A stretch of 64,000 bases of DNA, taken from Amycolatopsis sp. NBC_01488. Its GTDB lineage: Bacteria; Actinomycetota; Actinomycetes; Mycobacteriales; Pseudonocardiaceae. A program made the position numbers and the translations under genes. The stretch lies in assembly GCF_036227105.1 (NCBI RefSeq), contig NZ_CP109434.1, forward strand, positions 6,482,501 to 6,546,500, written 5' to 3'. Every line of letters starts with the position of its first letter. The first letter of the stretch is position 1. Under the pieces are notes generated by a model. It searched no databases. It saw nothing but the letters and a program-made list of their open reading frames with translations, and had not been told where the DNA came from. Positions 1-8,214 of the stretch are shown piece after piece.

Positions 1-368
1 ACTTCGACCGGTTCCCGACGGCGAAGCTGATTCTCGGGCACTTGGGCGAGGCGCTGCCCGCGCTGCTGTGGCGCACGCAGAACATGTTCGAGGCCAACCC
101 GTTCGGGCAGCGGCCGCGCAAGACGCTGCCCGAGTACGTCGCCGACAACGTCTGGATCACCACCAGCGGTGGCTTCTCCGACCACGCGCTGATCAACGCC
201 GTGCTGACCGTCGGCGCCGACCACATCATGTTCTCCGTCGACTACCCGTACTCGGAGAACGCCGGGGCCGCCGAGTGGATCGAGCGCGCGCCGATCAGCG
301 AGCTGGACCGCCGCAAGATCGCGTACGGCAACGCCGCCGCGCTGTTCGGGATCGAGGTCGCGCGCTAG
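1..368 (+). CDS. Amidohydrolase-2 family protein, C-terminal part
   Basis: The reading frame is open from base 3 to the TAG at 366-368 and the gene begins outside the window, so only about 121 residues are visible. The fragment carries LGHLGE near its start and FSVDYPY further on. These match the metal- or substrate-contacting HxGE segment and the conserved Asp of the amidohydrolase-2 TIM barrel, the family of gamma-resorcylate and aminocarboxymuconate decarboxylases. The closing GNAAALFGI is typical of the family C-terminus. Such enzymes decarboxylate or hydrolyse aromatic or dicarboxylic substrates in the cytoplasm. The substrate cannot be told from this part. Confidence 0.8.
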   Translation, partial: FDRFPTAKLILGHLGEALPALLWRTQNMFEANPFGQRPRKTLPEYVADNVWITTSGGFSDHALINAVLTVGADHIMFSVDYPYSENAGAAEWIERAPISELDRRKIAYGNAAALFGIEVAR

Positions 369-876
369 CGGACGCTCCGTGTTGGGAAGGTTACTTTACT
401 ATCGGTCGCCCGGGTTGTATGTTCGTCGCACCGCCGCCTTCAAGCAGTCCTGGTGCAGACCAGTCAGCTACGGAGGACCTTTGACCAGACAGGCGAGCGC
501 CTCGGGCACCGCCGCCGGGACGCGCACTTCCCCGGCGCCGCAGCGCATCCCCGCATCCACGGCCCTCGCTCGGCCGTAACTTCCCCGGACGGGGTCGGGC
601 CGGCGGTCCGCCGCACCCGCCGGCCACCCGTCCCGGACGAACTCCCGCACGCCGTAGCCGAGCGCGCCCGGCGTGTCCGCCACGGGTCTCGTCGACCTGT
701 TTTCGGAGGTTTCCTTGTCACGCAAGACAACCGTCCGCGCAACGTGTTCTTCCTCAACACGATGACCAAGCAGGTCACCGCCGGCGCCGCGGACACGCCG
801 TACTACGCCGACCACACGAAGACCAGCACCGCGAAGTCCCTGTTCCTCGAGAATCTCGGCTGAAAGGACCGGACCG
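369..876 (+). other. Long leader region with two Shine-Dalgarno/TTG pairs and short frames
   Basis: No ordinary gene is evident in these 508 bases. Two similar segments each place a strong CGGAGG before a TTG. The first (TTG at 481) opens a 32-codon frame ending at 579. The second (TTG at 715) opens a 16-codon frame ending at 765. A third frame from about 723 to the TGA at 861-863 has the codon bias of a real gene and reads as a protein C-terminus ending SLFLENLG, but it has no start codon with a ribosome site. Joining it to the TTG at 715 would need a one-base shift. It may be a decayed small gene or a leader of the downstream gene. An AT-richer patch at 388-425 could hold a promoter. Confidence 0.35.
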
Positions 877-1884
877 ATGCTCAAAGCACTCGCGGCGCTG
901 TCCCTGATCGGGCAGCTCGTGCACCCCGCGGCGACGACGATCGACGTCGCCACCGCCGCCCAGCTCTCGGCGGCGCTGTCCGCGGCGAAGGCGGGCGACA
1001 CGATCAAGCTGGCCGACGGCGACTACAGCGGCCAGTTCGTGGCGACCAGGCCCGGCACCGCGTCGGCGCCGATCACCCTCGTCGGCAGCGCGAAGGCCGT
1101 GCTGCACGACCCGCTGGTCAACCCCGGTGACACCGACTGCCCGTCCGGCCAGACCGGCTACGGCCTGTGGCTGCAGGGCGCGAGCTACTGGAACCTCACC
1201 GGCTTCACCGTCACCTCCTCGAAGAAGGGCATCGTCCTCGACGGCGCCACGCACGTCACCATCGACGGCGTGAACGTGCACGACATCGGCTACGAAGGAG
1301 TGCACTTCCGCAAGGGCAGCGCGTACGGCGTGATCAAGAACTCGACCGTCACCGACACCGGCAAGGAGGAGCCCGGCTACGGCGAGGGCGTGTACCTCGG
1401 CTCGGCCACCAGCAACTGGGAGTGCTACGGCGCGAACGGCGGCAAGGACCCCGACGCGAGCGACTACGTCCAGGTGCTCGACAACAAGATCGGCCCGAAC
1501 GTGGCGGCCGAGGGCGTCGACATCAAGGAAGGCACCCACGACGGCGTCGTGTCCGGCAACACCCTTGACGGGACGGGGGAGAAGAACCAGAACTCCGGCG
1601 ACTCGACCATCGACGTCAAGGGCGACAAGTACCTCATCACGGGAAACAAGGTGACCCACCCGTACCTCGACGGCTTCCAGACGCACAACGTGTGGGGCCA
1701 GACCGGCTGCGGGAACACCTTCACCAAGAACACGTTCACGCTGACGAACGCGCAGGGCTACGGGATCAACTCGACGAACCAGAGCAGCTGCGTCTCGCGG
1801 AAGTCGCCGAACGTCATCGGCGCGTCCAACACGGCCACCGGCGGGAAGGGCGTGTCGAAGACGCCCGTCACCCCGGGCAGCTGA
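877..1884 (+). CDS. Secreted right-handed parallel beta-helix protein (pectate-lyase-like)
   Basis: This 335-residue protein starts with a short Sec-type signal (MLKALAALSLIGQL, cleavage near HPAA) and continues with the beta-helix pattern of secreted polysaccharide lyases. It has an N-terminal turn (AAQLSAALSAAKAGDTIKL, then GDYSG) followed by repeated coils such as NLTGFTVTSS, VTIDGVNVHD, VIKNSTVTDT and LITGNKVTH. The start is ATG, preceded by AAAGGA. The likely role is depolymerising or binding an acidic polysaccharide outside the cell. The fold is well supported. The lyase activity is inferred, because no single catalytic motif is decisive. Confidence 0.75.
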   Translation: MLKALAALSLIGQLVHPAATTIDVATAAQLSAALSAAKAGDTIKLADGDYSGQFVATRPGTASAPITLVGSAKAVLHDPLVNPGDTDCPSGQTGYGLWLQGASYWNLTGFTVTSSKKGIVLDGATHVTIDGVNVHDIGYEGVHFRKGSAYGVIKNSTVTDTGKEEPGYGEGVYLGSATSNWECYGANGGKDPDASDYVQVLDNKIGPNVAAEGVDIKEGTHDGVVSGNTLDGTGEKNQNSGDSTIDVKGDKYLITGNKVTHPYLDGFQTHNVWGQTGCGNTFTKNTFTLTNAQGYGINSTNQSSCVSRKSPNVIGASNTATGGKGVSKTPVTPGS

Positions 1885-1893
1885 CCCGCTGCA

Positions 1894-1936
1894 CCGCGAG
1901 GCGTTCAGCAGGTGGGACGCGGGAATAGCCTCGCGG
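1894..1936 (+). terminator. Possible weak terminator after the beta-helix gene
   Basis: CCGCGAGG at 1894-1901 is complementary to CCTCGCGG at 1929-1936, with a 27-base loop. It lies just after the stop of the beta-helix gene. The loop is long and there is no U tract, so the call is weak. Confidence 0.25.
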
Positions 1937-2003
1937 CCGTCCGGTTGACCAGGGACGGACCCCACGCCGCCGCCGACGCGGGCACCATCGAAGGAGCCGT
2001 GCT

Positions 2004-3293
2004 GTGACCGCAGACTCTCTGCACTTCAACGCCTTCATCTGGCCGAACGGCTACCACGAGTCCGCGTGGCGGGTCGTCGACGACGACGTCCGCGGGGTGC
2101 TCGGGCTGCCGTACTACGCCGGGATCGCGCGGACCGCCGAGCGTGGCCTGATGGACTCGATCTTCCTGGCCGACAACATCGCGATCGCCGAGTACCGCGT
2201 CACGCACCTGCCGCAGACGCAGTTCGACCCGATCTCGGTGCTGTCGGCGCTGGCCGCGGTCACCGAGCGGATCGGCCTGATCGGGACGGGCTCGACGACC
2301 TACAACAAGCCGTGGGAGCTGGCTCGCCGGTTCGCCACGCTGGACCACCTCAGCGGCGGCCGCGCGGGCTGGAACATCGTCACGACCATCACCCCGCTGG
2401 CCGCGGCCAACTTCGGCGAAAAGGCGCACCCCGACCACGCCGACCGGTACGAGCGGGCCCACGAGTTCGTCGACGTCGTCACCCGCGCGTGGGACAGCTG
2501 GGCCGAGGACGCGATCGTCGGCGACCGCGAAAACGGCGTCTGGGCCGACCGCGCCAAGCTGCACGCGCCGCGCTTCCACGGCAGGTTCTACGACGTCGAA
2601 GGCGTGCTGCCGTTCCCGCGGTCGCCGCAGGGGCGGCCGGTGCTGGTCCAGGCGGGACAGTCCGCCGCCGGGATCGGGCTCGCCGCCCGGTACGCGGAGC
2701 TGGTGTTCTCCGGGCCGCCGTCGCTGGAAGCCGCCGTGAAGTTCCGCGCCGAGCTGGACGCGCAGGTCGTCGCGGCGGGCCGGGATCCCTCGCACGTGCG
2801 GGTCCTGCCCGCGCTGATGGTGACCCTCGGCGGCACCGAGGCCGAGGCGAAGGCCCGTGCGGCGCGGCTCGAAGAGCTGGCCAGCCCGGAGTTCCGCTGG
2901 CAGAACGCGTTGTACACCGCGGGCCTCGACCCGGACGCGTTCGACCCGGACGCCCCGCTGCCCGCCGAGCTGCGGGCCGAGGGCGGCTCTTCTCGTCTGC
3001 AGCAACTCGCGGCGGCGGCGCGGGAGCGTCCGGACGCCCCGCTGCGCGAGATCGCGGGCAAGATCACCGGGGGAGCGGGGCAGGTCCACTTCGTCGGCAC
3101 GCCCGAGCAACTCGCCGACCATGTGCTCACCTGGCAGGACGCCGGCGCCGTCGACGGGTTCACCATCATGGGATCGACGCTGCCCTACGAGCTGGCCGCG
3201 TTCGTCGACCACGTCGTGCCGATCCTGCAGCGCAAGGGCCGGTACCGCACCGAGTACCGCGGCTCGACGCTGCGTGAGCACCTCGCCGGGTGA
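2004..3293 (+). CDS. FMN-dependent monooxygenase of the NtaA/SnaA/DszA family
   Basis: This 429-residue flavin enzyme belongs to the bacterial luciferase-like superfamily, branch NtaA/SnaA/DszA/MoxC, which oxidises substrates with reduced FMN supplied by a separate reductase. Typical segments are FNAFIWPNGYHESAWR at the N-terminus, RTAERGLMDSIFLADN, TERIGLIGTGSTTYNKPW, then LDHLSGGRAGWNIVTT. The length matches the family. Start is GTG with AAGGAG seven bases upstream. No flavin reductase lies beside it. The substrate is unknown; nitrilotriacetate-like, sulfonated and sulfide compounds are used by relatives. Confidence 0.85.
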   Translation: MTADSLHFNAFIWPNGYHESAWRVVDDDVRGVLGLPYYAGIARTAERGLMDSIFLADNIAIAEYRVTHLPQTQFDPISVLSALAAVTERIGLIGTGSTTYNKPWELARRFATLDHLSGGRAGWNIVTTITPLAAANFGEKAHPDHADRYERAHEFVDVVTRAWDSWAEDAIVGDRENGVWADRAKLHAPRFHGRFYDVEGVLPFPRSPQGRPVLVQAGQSAAGIGLAARYAELVFSGPPSLEAAVKFRAELDAQVVAAGRDPSHVRVLPALMVTLGGTEAEAKARAARLEELASPEFRWQNALYTAGLDPDAFDPDAPLPAELRAEGGSSRLQQLAAAARERPDAPLREIAGKITGGAGQVHFVGTPEQLADHVLTWQDAGAVDGFTIMGSTLPYELAAFVDHVVPILQRKGRYRTEYRGSTLREHLAG

Positions 3294-3304
3294 TTCCCAC
3301 TATG

Positions 3305-3333
3305 TGGTTTCTGTCGGTGGGGCTGGTTAGGGT
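3305..3333 (+). promoter_or_regulatory. Candidate promoter of the solute-binding lipoprotein gene
   Basis: TAGGGT at 3328-3333 fits the actinobacterial -10 pattern TANNNT and lies 36 bases before the chosen GTG start, leaving room for the ribosome site at 3356. The -35 is not clear. Confidence 0.35.
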
Positions 3334-3369
3334 CCTGACCGTCCGATCTTGACGACAGGAGTGTGGGAC

Positions 3370-4287
3370 GTGGGCTGGACCCGGAACATCCGAGTGGCCG
3401 CGCTGGTGGCGGTGGCCGCTCTGGGCCTGACGGCGTGCGGCGGCGGGGACAACAAGCCCGCCGCGGCGGGCAAGGGCGGGACGCCGATCGTCGTCGCGTC
3501 CTTCAACTTCACCGACAGCCAGATCCTGGCGGAGATCTACGCGCAGGCGCTGGAGGGCAAGGGCTACCCGGTGACGCGCAAGCTGAACCTGGGGTCGCGG
3601 GAGCTGATCTACCCGTCGCTCAAGTCCGGTGAGCTGCAGTTCATCCCGGAGTACCAGGGCTCGGCGATCGCCGCCGGGTTCGGCAAGGACCCGGTGAAGG
3701 ACGCCAAGGGCGAACACGATCAGCTGGCCAAGCTGCTCGAGCCGAGCGGCGTCTCGCTGCTGAACTACGCGGCGGCCGAGGACAAGAACACCTACATCGT
3801 CAAGTCGGACCTGGCGAAGTCGAAGGGCCTCGCGTCGATCAGCGACCTGAAGAAGCTCGACAAGGTCGTGCTGGCCGGCGGCCCGGAGTGCGAGAAGCGG
3901 CTGACGTGCTTCAAGGGCTTCACGGACGTCTACAAGCTGACGAACGCGACGTTCCAGACCGTCCAGGAGCTCGGGCCGCGGGTGCAGCAGCTCGACTCCG
4001 GCGGCGTCACGGTCATCCCGGTCGACTCGGTGAGCCCGCAGGCCGGTGACCCGAAGTACGTCGCGCTGAAGGACGACCTGGGCATGGTACCGACCGAGAA
4101 CGTGGTCCCGGCGGTGACCAAGAAGGTGCTCGAGGAGCGCGGCGCGGACTTCGCGGCCGCGGTGAACGCGGTGAGCGCCAAGCTGACGACGGAGGGGATG
4201 CGCGACCTGAACAAGCGCGTCGACTCCGACGGCGAGAAGGCCGCGGACGTGGCGAAGGACTGGCTGTCGCAGCAGGGCCTCGTCTGA
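3370..4287 (+). CDS. Osmoprotectant (glycine betaine/choline) ABC transporter substrate-binding lipoprotein
   Basis: A lipoprotein signal (VAALVAVAALGLTAC) with the lipobox LTAC is followed by an OpuAC/OsmX-type binding domain. Recognisable parts are VVASFNFTDSQILAEIYAQ, LNLGSRELIYPSLKSGEL, FIPEYQGSA and later PAVTKKVLEE. The start was placed at the GTG at 3370 because AGGAG sits nine bases upstream; an earlier in-frame GTG at 3361 would touch the ribosome site. The protein should be tethered outside the membrane and feed a quaternary-ammonium importer. No permease or ATPase gene is adjacent, so the rest of the transporter must lie elsewhere. Confidence 0.85.
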   Translation: MGWTRNIRVAALVAVAALGLTACGGGDNKPAAAGKGGTPIVVASFNFTDSQILAEIYAQALEGKGYPVTRKLNLGSRELIYPSLKSGELQFIPEYQGSAIAAGFGKDPVKDAKGEHDQLAKLLEPSGVSLLNYAAAEDKNTYIVKSDLAKSKGLASISDLKKLDKVVLAGGPECEKRLTCFKGFTDVYKLTNATFQTVQELGPRVQQLDSGGVTVIPVDSVSPQAGDPKYVALKDDLGMVPTENVVPAVTKKVLEERGADFAAAVNAVSAKLTTEGMRDLNKRVDSDGEKAADVAKDWLSQQGLV

Positions 4288-4341
4288 CGCAGTGCCGGGG
4301 CCCGCAGCCGGACGCCCGGCGGCTGAGGGCGCCGGCCCGGC

Positions 4342-5121
4342 TCAGGCGGTCCGGTAGCGGCTCGCGAGTTCCGGGCGCTGGCCCCCGAAAGCCGCCAGCT
4401 CGGCCCGGAACACCGTCTCCAGCAGGCTCGCGTCCTCGACGCCGGGCGCGCAGACGACCTCGCCGAGGTCCAGGCCGCGCAGGGACGCGGACACGACGTC
4501 GGCCGCGCTCATCCGCGGGACCGCGCTCAGGTCCAGGCCCTGGCGCTCGTGGAACTCCGTCGCGACCACCCCGGGGCACACGACCTGGACGCGGACGCCG
4601 GTGCCTTCGAGCTCGGCGCTCAACGTCTGGGACAGCGTGACCAGGTGGGCGAGGGTGCCCGCGTAGACCGCGCGCCGGGGCAGCTGCGAGTGGGGCGCCG
4701 GTCCGCTGAAGGCGATCATGCCGGCCACGTTGACGATGGCGCCGCGGCCGCGGTCCTGCATGCCCGCCACGGCGGCGCGGGCGAGCATCGTCGGGGCCAG
4801 CACCTTGACCTTGACCAGTTCGCGCGCCTTGCCGGCGGGCAGCTCGGCCAGCGGCATGTAGTGCGCGACGCCCGCGTTGTTCACCAGCAGGTCGAGGGGC
4901 TCGGCGGCGGCGATCTCCGCGACGGTGTCGATGCCTTCGTCGGTGGCCAGGTCGGCCGCCACGGTCCGGACCTTGACGTCGGTGTGAGTGGCGGCGAACT
5001 CGTCGAGGCGGTCCTGGCGACGTCCGACGACCACCAGGTCGTGGCCGTCGGCGGCGAGGCGGTCGGCGAACGCCCGGCCGATGCCGGACGTGGCGCCGGT
5101 GACGAGGGCGAGCTTGCTCAT
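4342..5121 (-). CDS. SDR family oxidoreductase with an altered active site
   Basis: This 259-residue short-chain dehydrogenase has a clear NAD(P)-binding start (LALVTGATSGIGRAFADRL) and the structural NNAG. The catalytic region is unusual. The expected YxxxK reads YAGTL, so the lysine is replaced by leucine. The usual serine segment reads NVAGMIAFSG, with a longer spacing to the tyrosine. The ATG overlaps the stop of the upstream XRE regulator gene (ATGA at 5118-5121), so the two are transcribed together. Either the enzyme works differently or it is an NAD(P)-binding protein without dehydrogenase activity. Confidence 0.8.
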   Translation of the reverse strand: MSKLALVTGATSGIGRAFADRLAADGHDLVVVGRRQDRLDEFAATHTDVKVRTVAADLATDEGIDTVAEIAAAEPLDLLVNNAGVAHYMPLAELPAGKARELVKVKVLAPTMLARAAVAGMQDRGRGAIVNVAGMIAFSGPAPHSQLPRRAVYAGTLAHLVTLSQTLSAELEGTGVRVQVVCPGVVATEFHERQGLDLSAVPRMSAADVVSASLRGLDLGEVVCAPGVEDASLLETVFRAELAAFGGQRPELASRYRTA

Positions 5122-5978
5122 GCGTGGTTGTCCTGTTCGGTCGTCGTGCGGGTGGTGGCCGGAGGCAGGGCCGCGGAGCCCAGGAGGGCGAGCTTGTCCG
5201 CGGCATCCGTGCCGGGACCGGGGTGGTAGACGGCGAGCGCGAGGCCCGGGGTCTCGCTGAGGAGGAGCTTTTCCCGGTTCAGCACCAGTTCTCCGACGAG
5301 CGGGTGGTCGAACCGCACGGTCGCGCCGCGCCGGTTCGCGACGTCGTGGCGGGCCCACAGCTCCCGGAACCGGGGACTGGCCAGGGAAAGCTCGCCGACC
5401 AGCTCGATGAACCGGGGGTCGTCGGTCTCGGTGCCGACGGACTGGCGGAAGCCGGCGACCAGGTCGCGGGTGGCGAGCTCCCAGTCGGGGAAGAGCTCTC
5501 GCTCGGCCGGGTCGAGGAAGACGTCCCGCAGCCGGTTGGCGCCCGCGACCAGCCGCGGCGACAGGGCCGCGGCGAGCGGGTTGGCCGCCAGCACGTCGAA
5601 GTAGCGGCCCTCGACGAACGCCGGCAGCGACAGCGCGGCCAGGAACTTGACCGTGCTCGGCGGGACGGTCTCCTTGCGCCGCCGTCGCGGGCGGCGCGGC
5701 TTCGGGTCGGCGAGGCCGATCAGGTACGTCGTCGTGTCCTCGTCGAGCTGCAGCACGCGGGCCAGGGATTCGAGGACCGGCCTCGACGGGTTGCGGTCGC
5801 GGCCCTGTTCGAGGCGCAGGTAGTAGTCGGCACTGATGCCGGCCAGCATCGCGACCTCTTCCCGGCGCAGGCCCGGCACCCGCCGGACGCCGGTGACGGG
5901 GATCCCCGCCTGCGCGGGGGTGAGCAGCTCACGACGGGCGCGGAGGTGATCGCCCAGCAGGTTCGGCTCGTCGGTCAT
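5118..5978 (-). CDS. XRE-family regulator with MmyB-like ligand-binding domain
   Basis: This 286-residue regulator has an N-terminal helix-turn-helix (about residues 10-75, with VPGLRREEVAMLAGIS and YYLRLEQGRDRNPS). It is followed by the C-terminal MmyB-like PAS-type domain seen in many actinobacterial regulators (FDVLAANPLAAAL, RELWARHDV, LLLSETPGLALAVYHP). It is the first gene of a two-gene unit with the SDR and probably controls that unit. The ATG at 5978 starts the conserved MmyB-type N-terminus. The effector is unknown. Confidence 0.88.
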   Translation of the reverse strand: MTDEPNLLGDHLRARRELLTPAQAGIPVTGVRRVPGLRREEVAMLAGISADYYLRLEQGRDRNPSRPVLESLARVLQLDEDTTTYLIGLADPKPRRPRRRRKETVPPSTVKFLAALSLPAFVEGRYFDVLAANPLAAALSPRLVAGANRLRDVFLDPAERELFPDWELATRDLVAGFRQSVGTETDDPRFIELVGELSLASPRFRELWARHDVANRRGATVRFDHPLVGELVLNREKLLLSETPGLALAVYHPGPGTDAADKLALLGSAALPPATTRTTTEQDNHA

Positions 5979-6265
5979 ACCCCCGACTGTAGGTCGCGCC
6001 GCGCGCCCGTGCCTGGTCCTGTCACTCCCAGGAGCGCGAGGGCCGCCGTGTCCTCGCGCGATGCGCGCCGCACCCGGGATCGCCGCCGCCTTCCTGCAGC
6101 GGGCGGGGGCTCCGGTCCACTGTGTACGAACAGGCGCGGGAGCAGGGATCGTCGCCGGACTGTCCACACTGGACGCTGAGCTGTTCGTCGTCGTCGAGCA
6201 GGATCGCTGCCCCTGCGCCGCGGAGATGCTGCTGCCGATCGCGGTGCGCTGACCCGCGCCGCGAA

Positions 6266-6733
6266 TCAGCCGTCCTCGGCCGCCTGCATGCGGCGGTTCG
6301 CCTCGCCGAGCCCGTCGGCGAGGGCACGCAGCTGCTCCGGAGTCAGGACGTCCATCAGCAGCTCACGCACCAAGGCGACCTGCCCCGGCGCCGCCGCCGC
6401 CAAGCGGGCCGCGCCCGACTCCGTGAGCACCGCGTAGACCGCCCGGACGTCACTCTCGCACCTGCGCCGGCCGACCAGGCCCGCCTGCGCCAGCCGGCCG
6501 ACCTGGTACGTCAGCCCGCTCTTGGAATTGGCCACCGCGCACGCCAGCTCGGCCATCCGCAGCTCGCGCCCGGGAGCCGCAGCCAGCCGGGCCAGGATCT
6601 CGTACTGCAGGTGGGACAGGCCGGCGTCCCGCTTGAGCTGGTGGTCCATGCGCTGGTGCAGGAGGGCGTACGTCGTGCGCAGCGCTGTCCACGCCCGCTG
6701 CTCCTCGGTGCTCAGCCCCCGCGCGCGACCCAT
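6266..6733 (-). CDS. MarR family transcriptional regulator
   Basis: This 155-residue protein has the winged-helix layout of MarR. There is an N-terminal dimerisation helix, then LSHLQYEILARLAAAPG, a recognition region (ELACAVANSKSGLTYQVGRL) and a wing containing RRCESDVRAVYAVLTESG. It is divergent from the AraC-type gene, with a near-palindrome between them. MarR proteins usually repress themselves and a neighbour in response to phenolic or other small ligands. The AraC gene is the most likely partner target. Confidence 0.88.
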   Translation of the reverse strand: MGRARGLSTEEQRAWTALRTTYALLHQRMDHQLKRDAGLSHLQYEILARLAAAPGRELRMAELACAVANSKSGLTYQVGRLAQAGLVGRRRCESDVRAVYAVLTESGAARLAAAAPGQVALVRELLMDVLTPEQLRALADGLGEANRRMQAAEDG

Positions 6734-6752
6734 GTCGGCCAGCCTACCGACG

Positions 6753-6766
6753 GTTCAAATTCGAAC
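6753..6766. promoter_or_regulatory. Candidate MarR operator
   Basis: GTTCAAATTCGAAC is a 14-base near-palindrome (12 of 14 positions symmetric). It lies between the divergent MarR and AraC genes, 20 bases from the MarR start. Confidence 0.45.
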
Positions 6767-6784
6767 AAGCTCGCCGGCGGCTGT

Positions 6785-6790
6785 TAGGGT
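6785..6790 (+). promoter_or_regulatory. -10 box of a leaderless-type promoter for the AraC gene
   Basis: TAGGGT is separated by six bases from the GTG at 6797, which places the expected transcription start at or next to the start codon. No ribosome site precedes the GTG. Confidence 0.5.
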
Positions 6791-6796
6791 CGATCC

Positions 6797-7678
6797 GTGT
6801 CCGAGGCGTTGACGTTCGATCCGGGGACCGCTGCCCGCGTGCGGCTGTGCAGCCGCCGCGACAACGGCTGGTCCGCCCTGCTCGTGCGGCTGCTGGACAA
6901 CGCCGAAGAAGCCGAGCGCGTCCTGCCGCCCGTCGACGGCCAGACGATCGTGGTGATGAGCGAGGGCACCAAGACCATCGAGTCGCGGCACGGCGCGCAC
7001 TGGCGGCGCGCCGAGTACCGGCCGGGCTCGATCGGGATGACCGCGCCCGGGCAGCCGACGCGGATCCGCTGGCGCGGCACGGATCGGACCCTCACGACGC
7101 ATCTGCACCTTCCAGGCGCGCTGATCGACCGCACCGCGCTCGATCTCTGGGGCCGGGATGCCACGCGGCTCGGGCGGCCCGACGCGCTTTCCGTGGAAGA
7201 TCCCGTGCTGGCTTCCGTTGCCGAGGCCCTCAAAGCGGCCGCGCTCGCCGGGGCCGACGAGCTCTACGCCGAGTCCGCGGCCACGTTCCTCGCCGTCCAC
7301 CTGCTGACCCGCCACGCCGAAGCGCCGAGACCGCGTGAGCTGGGCCGCGAAGAGCTGCGGACGCGCCGGGCCGTGCAGTTCATCCGGGAGAACCACCACC
7401 TTCCGCTCTCGCTCGCGGACATGGCGGCTGCGGCGGAGCTGAGCCCGTTTCACTTCCTGCGCGTCTTCAAGACGGCGACCGGGCAGACGCCGTACCGGTT
7501 CCTGACCCGGATCCGGGTCGAACGGGCCTGTCGCCACCTCGAGCGCGGCGGGCTTTCCGTCACCGAAATCGCGCAGGCGTGCGGATTCGCGACGCCGTCC
7601 CGGTTCGCTTCGGCGTTTCGCGCCCAAATCGGGCTTTCGCCCTCCGCGTACCGGGCCGCGGTGCGGCACCAGCAATAA
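6797..7678 (+). CDS. AraC family transcriptional regulator
   Basis: This 293-residue regulator ends in the double helix-turn-helix of AraC proteins (about residues 190-290). Visible parts are QFIRENHHLPLSLADMAAAA, LSPFHFLRVFKTATGQTPY and ITEIAQACGFATPSRFASAF-like text ending IGLSPSAYR. The N-terminal half is a cupin-like sensor domain without a recognisable ligand. It lies 62 bases upstream of the molybdenum hydroxylase operon on the same strand and is a good candidate to activate it. The GTG start follows a TAGGGT box by six bases, suggesting a leaderless transcript. Confidence 0.9.
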   Translation: MSEALTFDPGTAARVRLCSRRDNGWSALLVRLLDNAEEAERVLPPVDGQTIVVMSEGTKTIESRHGAHWRRAEYRPGSIGMTAPGQPTRIRWRGTDRTLTTHLHLPGALIDRTALDLWGRDATRLGRPDALSVEDPVLASVAEALKAAALAGADELYAESAATFLAVHLLTRHAEAPRPRELGREELRTRRAVQFIRENHHLPLSLADMAAAAELSPFHFLRVFKTATGQTPYRFLTRIRVERACRHLERGGLSVTEIAQACGFATPSRFASAFRAQIGLSPSAYRAAVRHQQ

Positions 7679-7728
7679 ACGGCGGCTCCGCAGCAATCAC
7701 GGGACGGCGGCCGCCCCGGCGCGCGAGC

Positions 7729-7734
7729 TAGCGT
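7729..7734 (+). promoter_or_regulatory. -10 box of a leaderless-type promoter for the molybdenum hydroxylase operon
   Basis: TAGCGT is followed by six bases and then the GTA at 7741. The spacing is identical to that at the AraC and LysR genes of this window, which supports 7741 as the intended first codon. Confidence 0.45.
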
Positions 7735-7740
7735 CGCGGA

Positions 7741-8214
7741 GTATCCACAACGGAAATCACCGTCAACGGCGAAAGCGTCCGGCTCGAGCTGGATCCCCGC
7801 GAGTCGCTGCTCGACGTGCTGCGGGAACGGCTCGGCCTGACCGGCACCAAGAAGGGCTGCGACCAGGGCCACTGCGGTGCCTGCACCGTGCACCTCGGCG
7901 GCCGGCGCGTGGTCTCCTGCCTGACGCCTGCCGTGCAGGCCGCCGGGCAGGACGTCACGACCATCGAAGGCGTCGCCGGCCCCGGCGGGGCGCTGCACCC
8001 GCTGCAGCAGGCCTTCGTCGACCACGACGCGCTGCAGTGCGGCTACTGCACCCCCGGCCAGATCATGTCCGGACTCGCCTGCATCGCCGAGGGCCACACG
8101 GCCGACGACGACCAGATCCGCGAGTACCTCAGCGGCAACCTCTGCCGCTGCGGCGCCTACGTCGGCATCGTCGCCGCCGTCCGCCAGGCCGCCGACGCGA
8201 CCAAGGAAAGCTGA
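7741..8214 (+). CDS. Molybdenum hydroxylase (2Fe-2S) subunit, PaoA-like
   Basis: This 157-residue subunit carries two [2Fe-2S] clusters, one plant-ferredoxin type (GCDQGHCGACTV plus a later Cys in VVSCL) and one in the helical domain (CGYCTPGQIMSG and CRCGAY). It passes electrons from the molybdenum site to the FAD subunit. Homology clearly extends back to EITVNGESVRLELDP, upstream of the first GTG at 7816. Between the in-frame stop at 7729 and that point there is no ATG, GTG or TTG. The codon in the expected place is GTA at 7741. This is either a non-standard start, a mutation or a base-call error. The stop overlaps the next start (TGATG). Confidence 0.88.
   Translation, partial: VSTTEITVNGESVRLELDPRESLLDVLRERLGLTGTKKGCDQGHCGACTVHLGGRRVVSCLTPAVQAAGQDVTTIEGVAGPGGALHPLQQAFVDHDALQCGYCTPGQIMSGLACIAEGHTADDDQIREYLSGNLCRCGAYVGIVAAVRQAADATKES

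Noticed and set aside
6061-6252. A 63-codon frame between the XRE and MarR genes
   Set aside because: No ribosome site, no recognisable family, and it sits in a regulatory gap; not enough to call a gene.
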